Below are positions 47,376 through 58,933 of a DNA stretch of 64,000 nucleotides, piece after piece. Positions within the stretch are counted from its first letter, which is position 1; every line of letters begins with the position of its first letter. The stretch is from Ezakiella massiliensis (GTDB lineage: Bacteria > Bacillota > Clostridia > Tissierellales > Peptoniphilaceae), in the NCBI RefSeq assembly GCF_900120165.1, contig NZ_LT635475.1, positions 124,001-188,000 of the forward strand. The letters are read 5' to 3'. The position numbers and the translations under genes are program-made. Below the pieces are notes generated by a model, which did not search any database, was not told the DNA's origin, and saw only the letters and a list, made by a program, of their open reading frames with translations.

Positions 47376-47403
47376 ATTATAACTTATTTAGAGAATGAGT
47401 CAA
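47376..47403 (-). promoter_or_regulatory. promoter of the ThrE-type exporter genes
   Basis: TTGACT, 16-base spacer, TATAAT on the minus strand. Confidence 0.7.
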
Positions 47404-47464
47404 TACATTTAAATTTCAAAAATATTATGACTAAGAAAGTCTGGAGAAAGTTTTATTTATATTG

Positions 47465-47470
47465 TATAAT
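47465..47470 (+). promoter_or_regulatory. -10 element of comEC-holA
   Basis: TATAAT 15 bases before the comEC ATG; the -35 (TGGAGA) is weak. The TTG at 47462 lies just before the box and is not a start. Confidence 0.6.
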
Positions 47471-47485
47471 TATTCTGGAGGAGAA

Positions 47486-49771
47486 ATGGCAGACTTACTT
47501 TTATTTTTATTAATGGGAATATTTGCAAGAGAATTTTATTTTACAATTCCTATTTTTATTTTATTTACATATATATATTTTAAGAAGAACAGGCTATCTA
47601 ATAAGAGAGCTTTGATTTTGCTTATGGTAATGATATTGGCTTTTACCAATAGCTTCTTAAGATTTAATTCATTTAATAAAAATAAAATTGTTGATACAGA
47701 TGGCATCGTGACAGATGTAAGAACATTTGATGATTATAACAGAATAACTATACGCAGTGGCTTATCCAAAGTCTATGCTTACGATGTTAGCAAAGAATTA
47801 AATAGGGGAGACAAAGTAAAATATCAGGGAAGACTTGAGATGCACAATAGAAGAACCATGCCTTTTCTTTTTGACGCCAGAAACTATTATTATTCAAATG
47901 CTATTTCTTATAAACTTTCGGATGCAGATCTTTCTTATAATGGTCAGTCTTGGCTTAGTAAGTTTGAAAATGTTAGGGTCTGGGCGGCAGGTGTTTATGA
48001 TAGATACTTACACGAAAATGCTAGCACGATTTCAAAGGGACTAACTTTAAGATATAGAGAGGATACTCCAATTTTAGAAAATATAATGGCTATAGGACTA
48101 AGTCATATTTTATCTGTTTCGGGTTTGCATTTAGGACTAATATTTTCATTTATATTTTTTATATTCTCCTTAACTGGCATGAAAATAAAATTCAGAAGCT
48201 ATCTTTCGGCTCTTGTAATATTTTTATATTGCTTAGTTGTGGGCTTTACTCCATCGTTAATACGGGCAACCATAATGATTTATGTACTTATGTACAAGAG
48301 GCTTTATAGACCAAGTTTAGAAACTAAAGACGCATTAATAATTGCGGCTTTTGTCAGCTTGTTTATAAATCCATATTACATTTATTCAATTGGATTTTTG
48401 CTTTCCTACGCCTGTATGTTTGGAATTGTTTTTATTTATAGCAAATTTGCCAGAAATATAAAATACGAGAAAACTTTGGCCTACTATTTAAAAACGGCCT
48501 TTCTTTTAAATATTTCAATACAAATTGCAACCTTACCAATAGTAATTTATTATTTTAATAAGGTAAACATCTTAACCATATTTATAAATATATTGCTGGT
48601 TCCAATCTTTAGCTTATATTTAATTTTATCTGTTTGCTTGCTCTTATTTTCTAAGATAAATTTTTTGGCATATGGTCTGGCTTTTATAATAAATAGTCTG
48701 AGTAAATTACTAGACATTATTACGGCATTTTTTAATAAGAACTTTTTGATGGTTATTTCTGAGTCGCCAGCTAAAATCATTATAGTAATTTATTATTTGA
48801 TTTTACTTGGGATTATCTTTTATGATAAACTTAGATTGGTAAAACTTGATTATAAGACACTTATTATTATGGCCTTAATTCTTTCGATACCAAATCCAAT
48901 GAACTTTAAAAATCAAGATAGGGTTGAGTTCTTGGATGTTGGCCAAGGAGATGCAGCTCTTATAAGTATTGGGGAAAAGAATATTATGATTGACTCTGGA
49001 GGTAATCCTAGAAATCATGGGGCTGTTGGTAAAAATATTATAGAGCCGTATTTAATAAAAACTGGCAGAAGAAAAATAGATTACGCTTTTATAAGCCACT
49101 ATGACTACGATCATGCTGGCGGCTTTACAGAACTGAGCGACGATATAAAAATTAAAAACCTTATCGTTAATCACATGTATAAGGCTGAAGATGACCTAAG
49201 CAATTTTAAAAGCAAGCTTGAAAAATTAAATCCAAGAGAAGTAAAAGGAGATGCTTCTTTTAATTTTGGAAAAGACTATTCAATAAATTTTATCGGAGGC
49301 AACCAGGACCTTATTAATGAAAATGACAAGTCAATTGTAGCAGTCTTTAGAAAGAAGAATAAAAATTTAGTCTTATTTACTGGCGATATAGAGGAAGAAG
49401 CTGAGCACAAGATTTCAGCTGGACTTCCAAAAACCTACATCTTAAAAGCGCCTCATCACGGGTCTAAAACTTCATCTAGCGATGAACTTTTAAATGCTGT
49501 TGGCCCTAAAAATGTTATTATTAGCCTTGGCAGGAAAAATCCATTTGGTCACCCACATAAGGAAGTTATAGACAGATATAAGAGAAGGGGAATTAATATT
49601 TATAGGACGGATTTAGACGGGCTCATTACTTTTGACCTTAATGATTATAAAATTTATACCTACAATGACAAGAATAGTATTATGAATATCATACTAATTT
49701 ATTTGCAGGTATTGGTCTCTATGATTTTGGTTTTATATAGGGAGGAAAGATGGACTATTCAATATTTATAA
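47486..49771 (+). CDS. comEC: DNA internalization competence protein ComEC/Rec2
   Basis: 761 residues, ATG with GGAGGAG. N-terminal DUF4131-like segment, then about ten membrane segments with the ComEC motif ILSVSGLHLGLIFSF and a C-terminal metallo-beta-lactamase domain (FLDVGQGDAAL near 483, SHYDYDHAGG, LKAPHHGSKTSSS). ComEC is the inner-membrane DNA channel for natural transformation. No other com gene is in the window, so competence is not shown, but all active-site motifs of the lactamase domain are present. Overlaps holA by 22 bases. Confidence 0.94.
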   Translation: MADLLLFLLMGIFAREFYFTIPIFILFTYIYFKKNRLSNKRALILLMVMILAFTNSFLRFNSFNKNKIVDTDGIVTDVRTFDDYNRITIRSGLSKVYAYDVSKELNRGDKVKYQGRLEMHNRRTMPFLFDARNYYYSNAISYKLSDADLSYNGQSWLSKFENVRVWAAGVYDRYLHENASTISKGLTLRYREDTPILENIMAIGLSHILSVSGLHLGLIFSFIFFIFSLTGMKIKFRSYLSALVIFLYCLVVGFTPSLIRATIMIYVLMYKRLYRPSLETKDALIIAAFVSLFINPYYIYSIGFLLSYACMFGIVFIYSKFARNIKYEKTLAYYLKTAFLLNISIQIATLPIVIYYFNKVNILTIFINILLVPIFSLYLILSVCLLLFSKINFLAYGLAFIINSLSKLLDIITAFFNKNFLMVISESPAKIIIVIYYLILLGIIFYDKLRLVKLDYKTLIIMALILSIPNPMNFKNQDRVEFLDVGQGDAALISIGEKNIMIDSGGNPRNHGAVGKNIIEPYLIKTGRRKIDYAFISHYDYDHAGGFTELSDDIKIKNLIVNHMYKAEDDLSNFKSKLEKLNPREVKGDASFNFGKDYSINFIGGNQDLINENDKSIVAVFRKKNKNLVLFTGDIEEEAEHKISAGLPKTYILKAPHHGSKTSSSDELLNAVGPKNVIISLGRKNPFGHPHKEVIDRYKRRGINIYRTDLDGLITFDLNDYKIYTYNDKNSIMNIILIYLQVLVSMILVLYREERWTIQYL

Positions 49772-50775
49772 ATAGGATAAAGAAAAACATGATAGGTGGT
49801 CCGTATGCTTTTGTTGGTGAGGAAACTTTTTTAGCTGACAATACGTTAGAACTCGTAAAAGAGGCTTATGTAGATCCATCTTTGGAATCTATGAACTACT
49901 TGTTAATTGATGCTAGCAAGCAAAGTGTAAATGATATTTTAGAGTCTGCCTACCAACTTCCACTAATGGCAGAAAAGAGACTCACTGTTGTTAAGGACAT
50001 TTCTGATGCCCAGACAAAAGATTTGGCTGGTAAAATAGAAGATTTAATTAAGCTTGGATCAAGCTCAATTGTAATTTTTATGTTTACTCCAAACAATATT
50101 AAAAAAACCACGAATTTTTATAAGTTTTTATCAAAAGCTGATTCCATTGTAGAGTTTAATACTGTAAGTGAAAGCCAATTAAAAAATTGGGTGGGCAGAA
50201 AGATAGAGCAAAATAATGTGGATATTGACGACGATGCTTTATCGCTATTTTTGATGCACATAAATTACACAAAGGAAAATCAGAATAATTCCTTATATTT
50301 TGTTGACAGTGAACTTAATAAACTTTTCTCTACACAAAAACAAAAAATAACTATTGCAGATATAGAAGAACTGACTAGCAAGAGCCCGAGCTCAAATATA
50401 TTTAAACTCACGGATGCAATTAACGAAAGAAATGAAAAAGAAGCCTTTAGGCAGATTGATAATTTATTTAAAACCAACGAAGAACCTGTAAGGATCTTAT
50501 ATATGATTACTAGGCAAATTATCAATATGAATAAGGTATACAAAGAGCTTGGTTCAAGCCAATATGAAGCCACTAAAAGAATTGGCATATCACCATTTGA
50601 ATATAAAAAAATCAGGGCAAGTATAAATAAATATAAGGCAGATGAATTAATGCTTGGTTTAAAATTGGCTAAGCAAGCAGATCTGATAATTAAAAGCAAA
50701 AAAAATGACCCCAGAATATTAGTGGAATCACTTTTAATTGGATTTTTTAGATTTGTAGATATCTATGAAGTTTAA
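49750..50775 (+). CDS. holA: DNA polymerase III delta subunit
   Basis: Clamp-loader subunit that opens the sliding clamp. 341 residues with YAFVGEETFLADN near the start, the region VVKDISDAQTK and the C-terminal helices with EATKRIGISPFEYKKI. The comEC-holA order is standard in Bacillota, where rpsT usually follows; it does not here. AGGGAGGAAAG precedes the ATG. Its 3' end overlaps the minus-strand atpI gene by 42 bases. Confidence 0.92.
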   Translation: MDYSIFINRIKKNMIGGPYAFVGEETFLADNTLELVKEAYVDPSLESMNYLLIDASKQSVNDILESAYQLPLMAEKRLTVVKDISDAQTKDLAGKIEDLIKLGSSSIVIFMFTPNNIKKTTNFYKFLSKADSIVEFNTVSESQLKNWVGRKIEQNNVDIDDDALSLFLMHINYTKENQNNSLYFVDSELNKLFSTQKQKITIADIEELTSKSPSSNIFKLTDAINERNEKEAFRQIDNLFKTNEEPVRILYMITRQIINMNKVYKELGSSQYEATKRIGISPFEYKKIRASINKYKADELMLGLKLAKQADLIIKSKKNDPRILVESLLIGFFRFVDIYEV

Positions 50776-51108
50776 AATATAAATTGCCCAAGATAGGGTT
50801 AATAGCCCTATGGCACAAGTATATATATTTAAATAAGGGGAAAAGTGGGCTACTGTTAGAGCTAAACCATAAAAAATAAATCTTTTAACATAATTTAATT
50901 TAGCAGAGGACTTGGCTTTTTCAGGATCTTTATTTAAAGTCTTATCCAAATCGAGTGCGGAAAGTTTAAAAAGCAAACACCTAATTGCCGTGCCAAAAAA
51001 TGTGCCAATTATTAGCGGAAGGGGATTTTCAAAAAACAAATAAACAGGGGAGATAATGGCGGATATTATAAACGATGTTTTAATATATCGAAACAAAAAA
51101 TTATTCAT
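50734..51108 (-). CDS. atpI: ATP synthase subunit I (AtpI)
   Basis: 124 residues, four hydrophobic segments in two pairs separated by a basic/charged loop (LDKTLNKDPEKAKSSAK), the arrangement of AtpI. AtpI helps assemble the c ring and, with AtpZ, may transport magnesium or calcium. Start at ATG 51108, since AGGTG lies six bases upstream; GTG 51117 is in the RBS and also possible. It overlaps atpZ by eight bases. Both are on the minus strand, away from the atp operon at 52.4 kb, which is unusual. Confidence 0.8.
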   Translation of the reverse strand: MNNFLFRYIKTSFIISAIISPVYLFFENPLPLIIGTFFGTAIRCLLFKLSALDLDKTLNKDPEKAKSSAKLNYVKRFIFYGLALTVAHFSPYLNIYTCAIGLLTLSWAIYILNFIDIYKSKKSN

Positions 51109-51334
51109 CATCTTCACCTGTTTTTTTATTGTCCTTATCGATTATTTTTTTTATGTTTAAATAGGCGCTTGCAAAGCCCGAAATAATTCCAAATATCATA
51201 AAGATTATAAAAAATATATTATTTAATTTAAAAAGCTTATCTAGAAGGTAGCCAACTAGGCATCCTAAGAGAATAGATGTTACTAAATTTAACCCTAGCT
51301 GAGTGATAAAAGTTAAGTATTTTAAGTGTTTCAT
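51101..51334 (-). CDS. atpZ: AtpZ / ATPase gene1 family protein
   Basis: 77 residues, two membrane segments with GLNLVTSILLGCLVGYLLDKL and the IIFMIFGIISGFASAYLNI hairpin, as in the AtpZ (F0F1-ATPase gene1) family. It is normally the first gene of an atpZI-atpBEFHAGDC operon. Here it faces the other way, with the ornithine carbamoyltransferase gene between it and atpB. AAAGGGG precedes the ATG. Confidence 0.88.
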   Translation of the reverse strand: MKHLKYLTFITQLGLNLVTSILLGCLVGYLLDKLFKLNNIFFIIFMIFGIISGFASAYLNIKKIIDKDNKKTGEDDE

Positions 51335-51350
51335 TTTTGCCCCTTTCTAC

Positions 51351-51379
51351 TTGCATTTTTAACATTTATATTATATCAT
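51351..51379 (+). promoter_or_regulatory. divergent promoter region of atpZ and the carbamoyltransferase gene
   Basis: Plus strand: TTGCAT, 17-base spacer, TATCAT, for the 51425 gene. Minus strand: TATAAT at 51375-51370 for atpZ. The two promoters overlap in opposite directions. Confidence 0.55.
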
Positions 51380-51424
51380 ATTAGAAGATGGATTAAAACC
51401 ATTAAATAAAATAAGGAGTGAATT

Positions 51425-52417
51425 ATGGGAGTAAATTTAAGAGGAAAAAGTTTCCTAAAACTACTTGATTTTTCAAGTCAAGAAATCAGATACTTGCTAG
51501 ACTTGAGCAAGAACTTTAAAAACATGAAAATGAATGGTGTCGACCACAAATATCTGCAAGGCAAAAACATGGTTTTGCTATTTGAAAAGACATCTACAAG
51601 AACACGTTGTTCATTTGAAGTGGCTGGCTACGATTTGGGAATGGGAGTTACCTATCTTGATCCAGGCAGCTCACAAATGGGCAAGAAAGAATCTATCGAA
51701 GATACCGCAAGAGTACTTGGTAGATTATATGACGCTATCGAATACCGTGGTTTCTCACAAGATTTAGTACAAACACTAAGTGATTACGCTGGAGTTCCTG
51801 TATATAACGGACTTACAGATTTATTCCATCCAACTCAAATGATTGCTGACTTACTCACAATCGAAGAAAATTTTGGAAGACTAAAAGGAATCAACTTTAC
51901 TTACATGGGTGATGCTAGAAACAATGTAGCAAATTCACTCATGATTGCTTGTGCAAAAATGGGAGTCAATTTTACAGCATGTGCACCATCACATTTATTC
52001 CCAGAAGAATGGCTTGTTGAAGAAGCAAAGAAAATTGCTAAGGAAACAGGTTCTACAATCACTTTAACAGAAGATGTTAAAGAAGGAACAAAGGGAGCTC
52101 ATGTATTATATACAGATATTTGGGTATCCATGGGTGAGCCTGATGAAGTATGGGAAGAAAGAATTAAACTTTTAAAACCATATCAAGTAAACAAAGAAGC
52201 TATGGAAAATGCAGCTGAAGATGCAATCTTTATGCACTGCTTACCAAGTTTCCATGACTTAAAAACAACCATTGGCCAAGATATTCACGAAAAATTTGGT
52301 TTAAAGGAAATGGAAGTAACAAACGAAGTTTTTGAATCATCAAGAAGTAAAGTTTTTGATGAAGCAGAAAACAGAATGCATACAATTAAAGCAGTTATTT
52401 ACGCTACTTTAAAATAA
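51425..52417 (+). CDS. ornithine carbamoyltransferase
   Basis: Transfers the carbamoyl group between carbamoyl phosphate and ornithine/citrulline. 330 residues. [16 protein letters not shown] near 54-69 is the carbamoyl-phosphate site and HCLPSFHD near 271 the ornithine site. Length and sequence suit either ArgF or the catabolic ArcB; no arginine genes adjoin it, so the direction cannot be told. AAGGAGTG precedes the ATG. It lies between the inverted atpZI and atpB; if catabolic, it would be an ATP-yielding route placed beside the ATP synthase, which is only suggestive. Confidence 0.93.
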   Translation: MGVNLRGKSFLKLLDFSSQEIRYLLDLSKNFKNMKMNGVDHKYLQGKNMVLLFEKTSTRTRCSFEVAGYDLGMGVTYLDPGSSQMGKKESIEDTARVLGRLYDAIEYRGFSQDLVQTLSDYAGVPVYNGLTDLFHPTQMIADLLTIEENFGRLKGINFTYMGDARNNVANSLMIACAKMGVNFTACAPSHLFPEEWLVEEAKKIAKETGSTITLTEDVKEGTKGAHVLYTDIWVSMGEPDEVWEERIKLLKPYQVNKEAMENAAEDAIFMHCLPSFHDLKTTIGQDIHEKFGLKEMEVTNEVFESSRSKVFDEAENRMHTIKAVIYATLK

Positions 52418-52440
52418 ATAAGCATTGAGAGGAGGATTTA

Positions 52441-53416
<976 letters not shown>

Positions 53417-53437
53417 ATTTAGGAACATAAGATAGAT

Positions 53438-53950
53438 ATGGATATTACTATTAATGTATTTCCCGATCTTCTTAATTTTTCTGTTACTTTAATTACAACA
53501 TTAGTTCTGTATTTAGGATTAAGACATCTCTTGTTTAAACCTGTTACTGAATTTTTAAATAATAGAAAGGCCCATATTGAAGAAAATATCAAATCAGCTG
53601 AAAATTTAAAGTTAGAAGCTGAAGAATTGAGAAATGATTACGCATCTAGAATCGAAGAAGCTAACAATGAAGCTAGAGATATCCTTGCAAATGCAAGAAA
53701 TAATTCAGATAAAATCGTTTCCAGTGCAAAGAGTGAGGCTGAATCAGAAAAGGTTAGAATCATAGCAAGTGCTAATAGAGAAGCTGAAGAAATGAAGCAA
53801 AAGGCATTTTCAAATCTTAAAGATGAGATTGTTGATCTTGCAATTCTTACAGCAAAAGACTTATCTGATGTTGAACATAATCCTGAAACCGCTAGAAAAT
53901 TCACTGATAAGAGAATTAAGGATCTAGGAGAAGTAAAATGGCAAAAATAG
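53438..53950 (+). CDS. atpF: ATP synthase F0 subunit b
   Basis: Peripheral stalk. 170 residues with one N-terminal membrane helix (FPDLLNFSVTLITTLVLYLGL) and a long charged helix with the usual alanine/glutamate repeats for coiled-coil dimerisation. The ribosome site is weak, with AGGA about 15 bases upstream, so translation probably depends on atpE. Overlaps atpH by 13 bases. Confidence 0.93.
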   Translation: MDITINVFPDLLNFSVTLITTLVLYLGLRHLLFKPVTEFLNNRKAHIEENIKSAENLKLEAEELRNDYASRIEEANNEARDILANARNNSDKIVSSAKSEAESEKVRIIASANREAEEMKQKAFSNLKDEIVDLAILTAKDLSDVEHNPETARKFTDKRIKDLGEVKWQK

Positions 53951-54477
53951 CTAATGTTTATGCAAATAGCTTATTTGAACTTGCCAAAGAACAAGATAAG
54001 ATTGATGTTTGTAAACAAGCATATGATGACTTTATTGAAATTTACAGGGCCGAAAATTTAAAGAATATTTTCTCAAATCCTATCATCGATGATAAGGATA
54101 AGATTGAGCTTATAGACAAGATTTGTGAAAGCCAGGAGAGAATTTTCAAAAACTTTTTAAAAGTTTTGGTTAGGAAAGGCCGTGAAAATCATATTGAAGA
54201 ATGCTATACAGAATTTTCCAATATTGTTTCTCAAGAAAAAAATGAAGTCACAGTGGAAATAAAAGCTGCAAAAAAATTAAGCGACGAACAAATCAATCAA
54301 ATAGTTGGCGGCATTGAAAAAAGCATGGGTAAAAAAGTTGTCGTTAAAGAAACTATAGACCCAAATCTTTTGATGGGCTTTGATGTGCTTGTCGATGGCG
54401 AGCTGTTAGATTTATCGCTAGATGCAACTTTTGAAAGACTAAGAAAGAAATTAAAGAAGATAGAGGTGAAATTATGA
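53938..54477 (+). CDS. atpH: ATP synthase F1 subunit delta
   Basis: Joins the b dimer to the top of F1. 179 residues. The start [19 protein letters not shown] and the C-terminal [22 protein letters not shown] box are family signatures. GGAGAAG precedes the ATG within the end of atpF. Overlaps atpA by four bases. Confidence 0.94.
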   Translation: MAKIANVYANSLFELAKEQDKIDVCKQAYDDFIEIYRAENLKNIFSNPIIDDKDKIELIDKICESQERIFKNFLKVLVRKGRENHIEECYTEFSNIVSQEKNEVTVEIKAAKKLSDEQINQIVGGIEKSMGKKVVVKETIDPNLLMGFDVLVDGELLDLSLDATFERLRKKLKKIEVKL

Positions 54478-55979
54478 TGAAACCTGAAGAGATTACCTCG
54501 ATCATCAAATCGATGATTGAAAGGTATGATGATGATATATCTACTTCGGAAGTTGGAACCATAATTGAAGTTGGGGATGGTATTGCTCGTTTGTACGGCC
54601 TTGACAATTGTATGGCAGGGGAGCTTTTAGAGTTTGAAAATGGCATCTATGGTATGGCTCAAAACCTTGAAGAAGACAATGTTGGTGTCGTATTATTGGG
54701 TAGCGAATCCGCCCTTAAAGAAGGTATGAAGGCTAAGAGAACTGGTCGTATTGTTGAAGTTCCTGTTGGTGACAATCTTATCGGAAGGGTTGTTAATCCT
54801 CTAGGTCAACCAATAGACGGCAAGGGAACTATTGAAGCAAAAAAATTTAGACCAATAGAATCTAAAGCACCAGGCGTTATTGAAAGAAAATCAGTTTCTG
54901 TTCCTTTACAAACTGGTATTAAAACCATCGACTCAATTATTCCAATCGGAAGAGGGCAGCGTGAACTTATTATAGGTGATAGACAAACAGGTAAGACCGC
55001 TATTGCTGTAGATACAATTATCAACCAAAAGAAAGAAAATGTAATCTGCATCTATGTAGCAATTGGACAAAAGATGTCGACAGTTGCTGGGATTGTAGAA
55101 ACACTGGAAAAACATGGGGCCATGGACTATACAATTGTTGTTAGTGCAAGTGCAAGTGAACTTGCTCCTATTCAATATATCGCTCCTTATGCTGGTGTTG
55201 CAATGGCTGAAGAATTTATGAGCCAAGGCAAGGATGTTTTAATCATTTATGATGACTTGAGTAAGCACGCTGTTGCTTATCGTTCAATGTCACTATTATT
55301 GAGACGTCCACCTGGACGTGAAGCTTATCCTGGTGATGTTTTCTATATTCACTCAAGATTGCTAGAAAGAGCTGCTAGAATGGACGATAGATATGGCGGA
55401 GGAAGTATAACTGCTCTACCAATTATTGAAACACAAGCTGGCGATATTTCTCAATATATTCCTACTAATGTTATTTCCATTACAGATGGACAAATATTCC
55501 TTGAAACAGAGTTGTTCTTCTCAGGACAAAGACCTGCAGTTAATGCTGGACTTTCAGTTTCTCGTGTAGGTGGCAACGCTCAAAACAAGGCTATGAAAAA
55601 AGTTTCAGGTGGTATTAAGCTTGAACTTGCCCAATATAGAGAATTAAGTGCTTTTGCACAGTTTGGAAGTGAACTTGATCAAGACACACAAGATAGACTT
55701 AACAATGGTATGAAAATTCTTGAAATCTTAAAGCAATCACAATATTCTCCAATGCCTGTAACAAATCAAATTTTAATATTGTTTGCACTCACAAAGGGAT
55801 TTTTGAAAGATATTCCTGTGGAAAAAGTTAAGGAATTTGAATCTCAATTCTTAAGTTATATTAACGATACTCATCTTGATCTTGTCAATGAACTTGATGA
55901 GGTTAAGGATATTACTCCTGAAATAGAAAGCAAGATTATAGATGCAATTAATGAGTTTAAATCTGTTTATAAGTTTTAG
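54474..55979 (+). CDS. atpA: ATP synthase F1 subunit alpha
   Basis: Regulatory nucleotide-binding subunit. 501 residues. Walker [10 protein letters not shown] near 169-177, [24 protein letters not shown] and [19 protein letters not shown] are the alpha signature. Two adjacent ATG codons leave the start uncertain by one residue; GAGGTGA fits the first. The length is normal. It lies between atpH and atpG. Confidence 0.98.
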   Translation: MMKPEEITSIIKSMIERYDDDISTSEVGTIIEVGDGIARLYGLDNCMAGELLEFENGIYGMAQNLEEDNVGVVLLGSESALKEGMKAKRTGRIVEVPVGDNLIGRVVNPLGQPIDGKGTIEAKKFRPIESKAPGVIERKSVSVPLQTGIKTIDSIIPIGRGQRELIIGDRQTGKTAIAVDTIINQKKENVICIYVAIGQKMSTVAGIVETLEKHGAMDYTIVVSASASELAPIQYIAPYAGVAMAEEFMSQGKDVLIIYDDLSKHAVAYRSMSLLLRRPPGREAYPGDVFYIHSRLLERAARMDDRYGGGSITALPIIETQAGDISQYIPTNVISITDGQIFLETELFFSGQRPAVNAGLSVSRVGGNAQNKAMKKVSGGIKLELAQYRELSAFAQFGSELDQDTQDRLNNGMKILEILKQSQYSPMPVTNQILILFALTKGFLKDIPVEKVKEFESQFLSYINDTHLDLVNELDEVKDITPEIESKIIDAINEFKSVYKF

Positions 55980-55988
55980 AGGTGAATT

Positions 55989-56837
55989 ATGGCAGCAAAA
56001 ATGAAGGATATTAAAAGAAGAATAAATTCGGTATCCAGTATCAGACAAATTACCAAAGCCATGGAATTAGTTAGCACTTCTAAGATGAGAAGAACAAGAA
56101 TTAAACTTGAAACAACTAGACCGTATTATAATACGGTTACAGATAATATTTCTGAACTTGTATCAGTTGTAAAGGATGTTAAGACACCTCTTACTAGGAC
56201 AAGGGAAATAAAAAGCACTATGCATATAATAGTGTCATCAGATCGTGGACTTGCTGGTGGTTATAGTGGTAACATTGCAAGATATGCAATTGATAACATC
56301 GATAAAGAAAATGACCTATTAATCACTATTGGTGGTAAGGCTTATGACTTTTTTAATAAGAAAGGCTATAAGATTTATAAAAAATGTAACATGATGGAAG
56401 ACATTGAATTTGGAGATGCAAAATTCATCTCTGAAATGGCAATTGATGCTTTTAAAGCTGGGGAAGTGGATTCAGTTAAAATTTTCTACACTCACTTCCA
56501 ATCCGCTTTAGTTCAAAAGCCGATGTCTCTTGTACTTCTACCTGCTGATAAGATTGAATCACACAAAGAAGTTGATACAGAATTAATAACATTCGAGCCA
56601 TCACCAGAGTACATGCTTGATTATCTTATTGAAGAGTTTGTTAAAATTGCTGTATATGGAGCACTGATTGAAAGCTCTGCAAGTGAACAAGCAGCTAGAA
56701 TGCAAGCCATGAAGAATGCTTCAGAAAGCGCTGATGAAATGATAGAAGAATTAGGTATGCATTATAATCGTGCAAGACAAGGCAGTATCACACAGGAATT
56801 AACAGAGATTGTTAGTGGTGCTGAGGCTTTAAATTAA
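55989..56837 (+). CDS. atpG: ATP synthase F1 subunit gamma
   Basis: Central rotor shaft. 282 residues. The N-terminus KMKDIKRRINSVSSIRQIT and the C-terminal ARMQAMKNASESADEMI are the two conserved coiled-coil ends. GAGGTGA precedes the ATG nine bases after atpA. Confidence 0.97.
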   Translation: MAAKMKDIKRRINSVSSIRQITKAMELVSTSKMRRTRIKLETTRPYYNTVTDNISELVSVVKDVKTPLTRTREIKSTMHIIVSSDRGLAGGYSGNIARYAIDNIDKENDLLITIGGKAYDFFNKKGYKIYKKCNMMEDIEFGDAKFISEMAIDAFKAGEVDSVKIFYTHFQSALVQKPMSLVLLPADKIESHKEVDTELITFEPSPEYMLDYLIEEFVKIAVYGALIESSASEQAARMQAMKNASESADEMIEELGMHYNRARQGSITQELTEIVSGAEALN

Positions 56838-58238
<1,401 letters not shown>

Positions 58239-58239
58239 G

Positions 58240-58629
58240 ATGCAATTTGATTTAAAAATTGTAACTCCAGATAGAATTTTTTTTGAAGGCAAGGTTGATC
58301 AACTAATTGTAAAGGGAATTGAAGGTGAGTTTGCAGTACTTGCAAACATGAGTCCTTTTGTTACAAGAACCAAGATTCATCACATGAAAATATATCAGGG
58401 ATCAGAGGTTTTATTGGCAGCTGTTACTGATGGTTATATAGATGTTAGAAATAATGTTGTAACCATGGCAGCAAATGCTGCTGAGTGGCCAGGTGAGATT
58501 GATGTTTCGCGTGCTGAAGACGCAAAAGAAAGAGCTGAAAGAAGATTACAATCAGCAGATGAAATTGATGCTCTTAGGGCTGAAGCTGCTCTTAGAAGGG
58601 CACTTAATAGATTAAGTCTTAAAAAATAA
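58240..58629 (+). CDS. atpC: ATP synthase F1 subunit epsilon
   Basis: Rotor subunit and inhibitor. 129 residues: beta sandwich (TPDRIFFEGKVDQLIVKG, GEFAVLANMSP) and a two-helix C-terminal domain ending LRRALNRLSLKK. The ATG lies one base after the atpD stop region, so translation is coupled. Last gene of the operon. Confidence 0.96.
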   Translation: MQFDLKIVTPDRIFFEGKVDQLIVKGIEGEFAVLANMSPFVTRTKIHHMKIYQGSEVLLAAVTDGYIDVRNNVVTMAANAAEWPGEIDVSRAEDAKERAERRLQSADEIDALRAEAALRRALNRLSLKK

Positions 58630-58647
58630 ATAATTTATACAATAGAT

Positions 58648-58708
58648 GATAAAGCTCTATAGTAATTGTTAAAATATAATTATTTAAAACAGTGCATAGA
58701 GCTTTATC
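58648..58708. repeat. perfect 13-base inverted repeat after atpC
   Basis: GATAAAGCTCTAT (58648-58660) pairs exactly with ATAGAGCTTTATC (58696-58708). The 35-base loop can itself pair, with TGTTAAAATA against TATTTAAAACA. No T run follows, so it is not a standard terminator; it may be an mRNA-stabilising 3' end or processing site. Confidence 0.7.
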
Positions 58709-58728
58709 TAAATTGTAGAGTGATTTAC

Positions 58729-58757
58729 TTGCAAAAAGTATTAAGTTATTGTATAAT
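58729..58757 (+). promoter_or_regulatory. promoter of the selenocysteine tRNA gene
   Basis: TTGCAA, 17-base spacer, TATAAT; transcription would start near 58764, about five bases before the tRNA. Confidence 0.8.
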
Positions 58758-58768
58758 AATTTTCATAT

Positions 58769-58865
58769 GGGGGTAGATGGGTCCTGGTGGGCCCTCTGGT
58801 CTTCAAAACCAGCGAATGGGGTTCGGAGCTTCATTGGTGTGTTCGATTCGCACGTACTCCCGCCA
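58769..58865 (+). tRNA. selC: selenocysteine tRNA (anticodon TCA)
   Basis: 97 bases with encoded CCA. It has the special form of bacterial tRNA-Sec: a six-base-pair D stem (GGGTCC/GGGCCC) with a four-base loop TGGT; anticodon stem CTGGT/ACCAG around CTTCAAA, giving anticodon TCA that reads UGA; a long variable arm of eight pairs (AATGGGGT/GCTTCATT); T arm GTGTG-TTCGATT-CGCAC; and an eight-position acceptor stem whose last pair is a G-G mismatch. It implies SelA, SelB, SelD and selenoproteins elsewhere in the genome. Confidence 0.97.
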
Positions 58866-58871
58866 AAGTGT

Positions 58872-58917
58872 AACCACTTTGTATCACTGATTAAGTGGTA
58901 CAAGGTGGTTTTATTTT
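58872..58917 (+). terminator. terminator of selC
   Basis: AACCACTTTGTA pairs with TACAAGGTGGTT (12 pairs, one T-G), with an inner CACT/AGTG stem, followed by TTATTTT. It starts seven bases after the tRNA. Confidence 0.9.
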
Positions 58918-58933
58918 ATATTAAGGAGGCAAT

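Noticed and set aside
47462-47485. TTG at 47462 as start of comEC
   Set aside because: It sits at the TATAAT box, and ATG 47486 has GGAGGAG directly before it.
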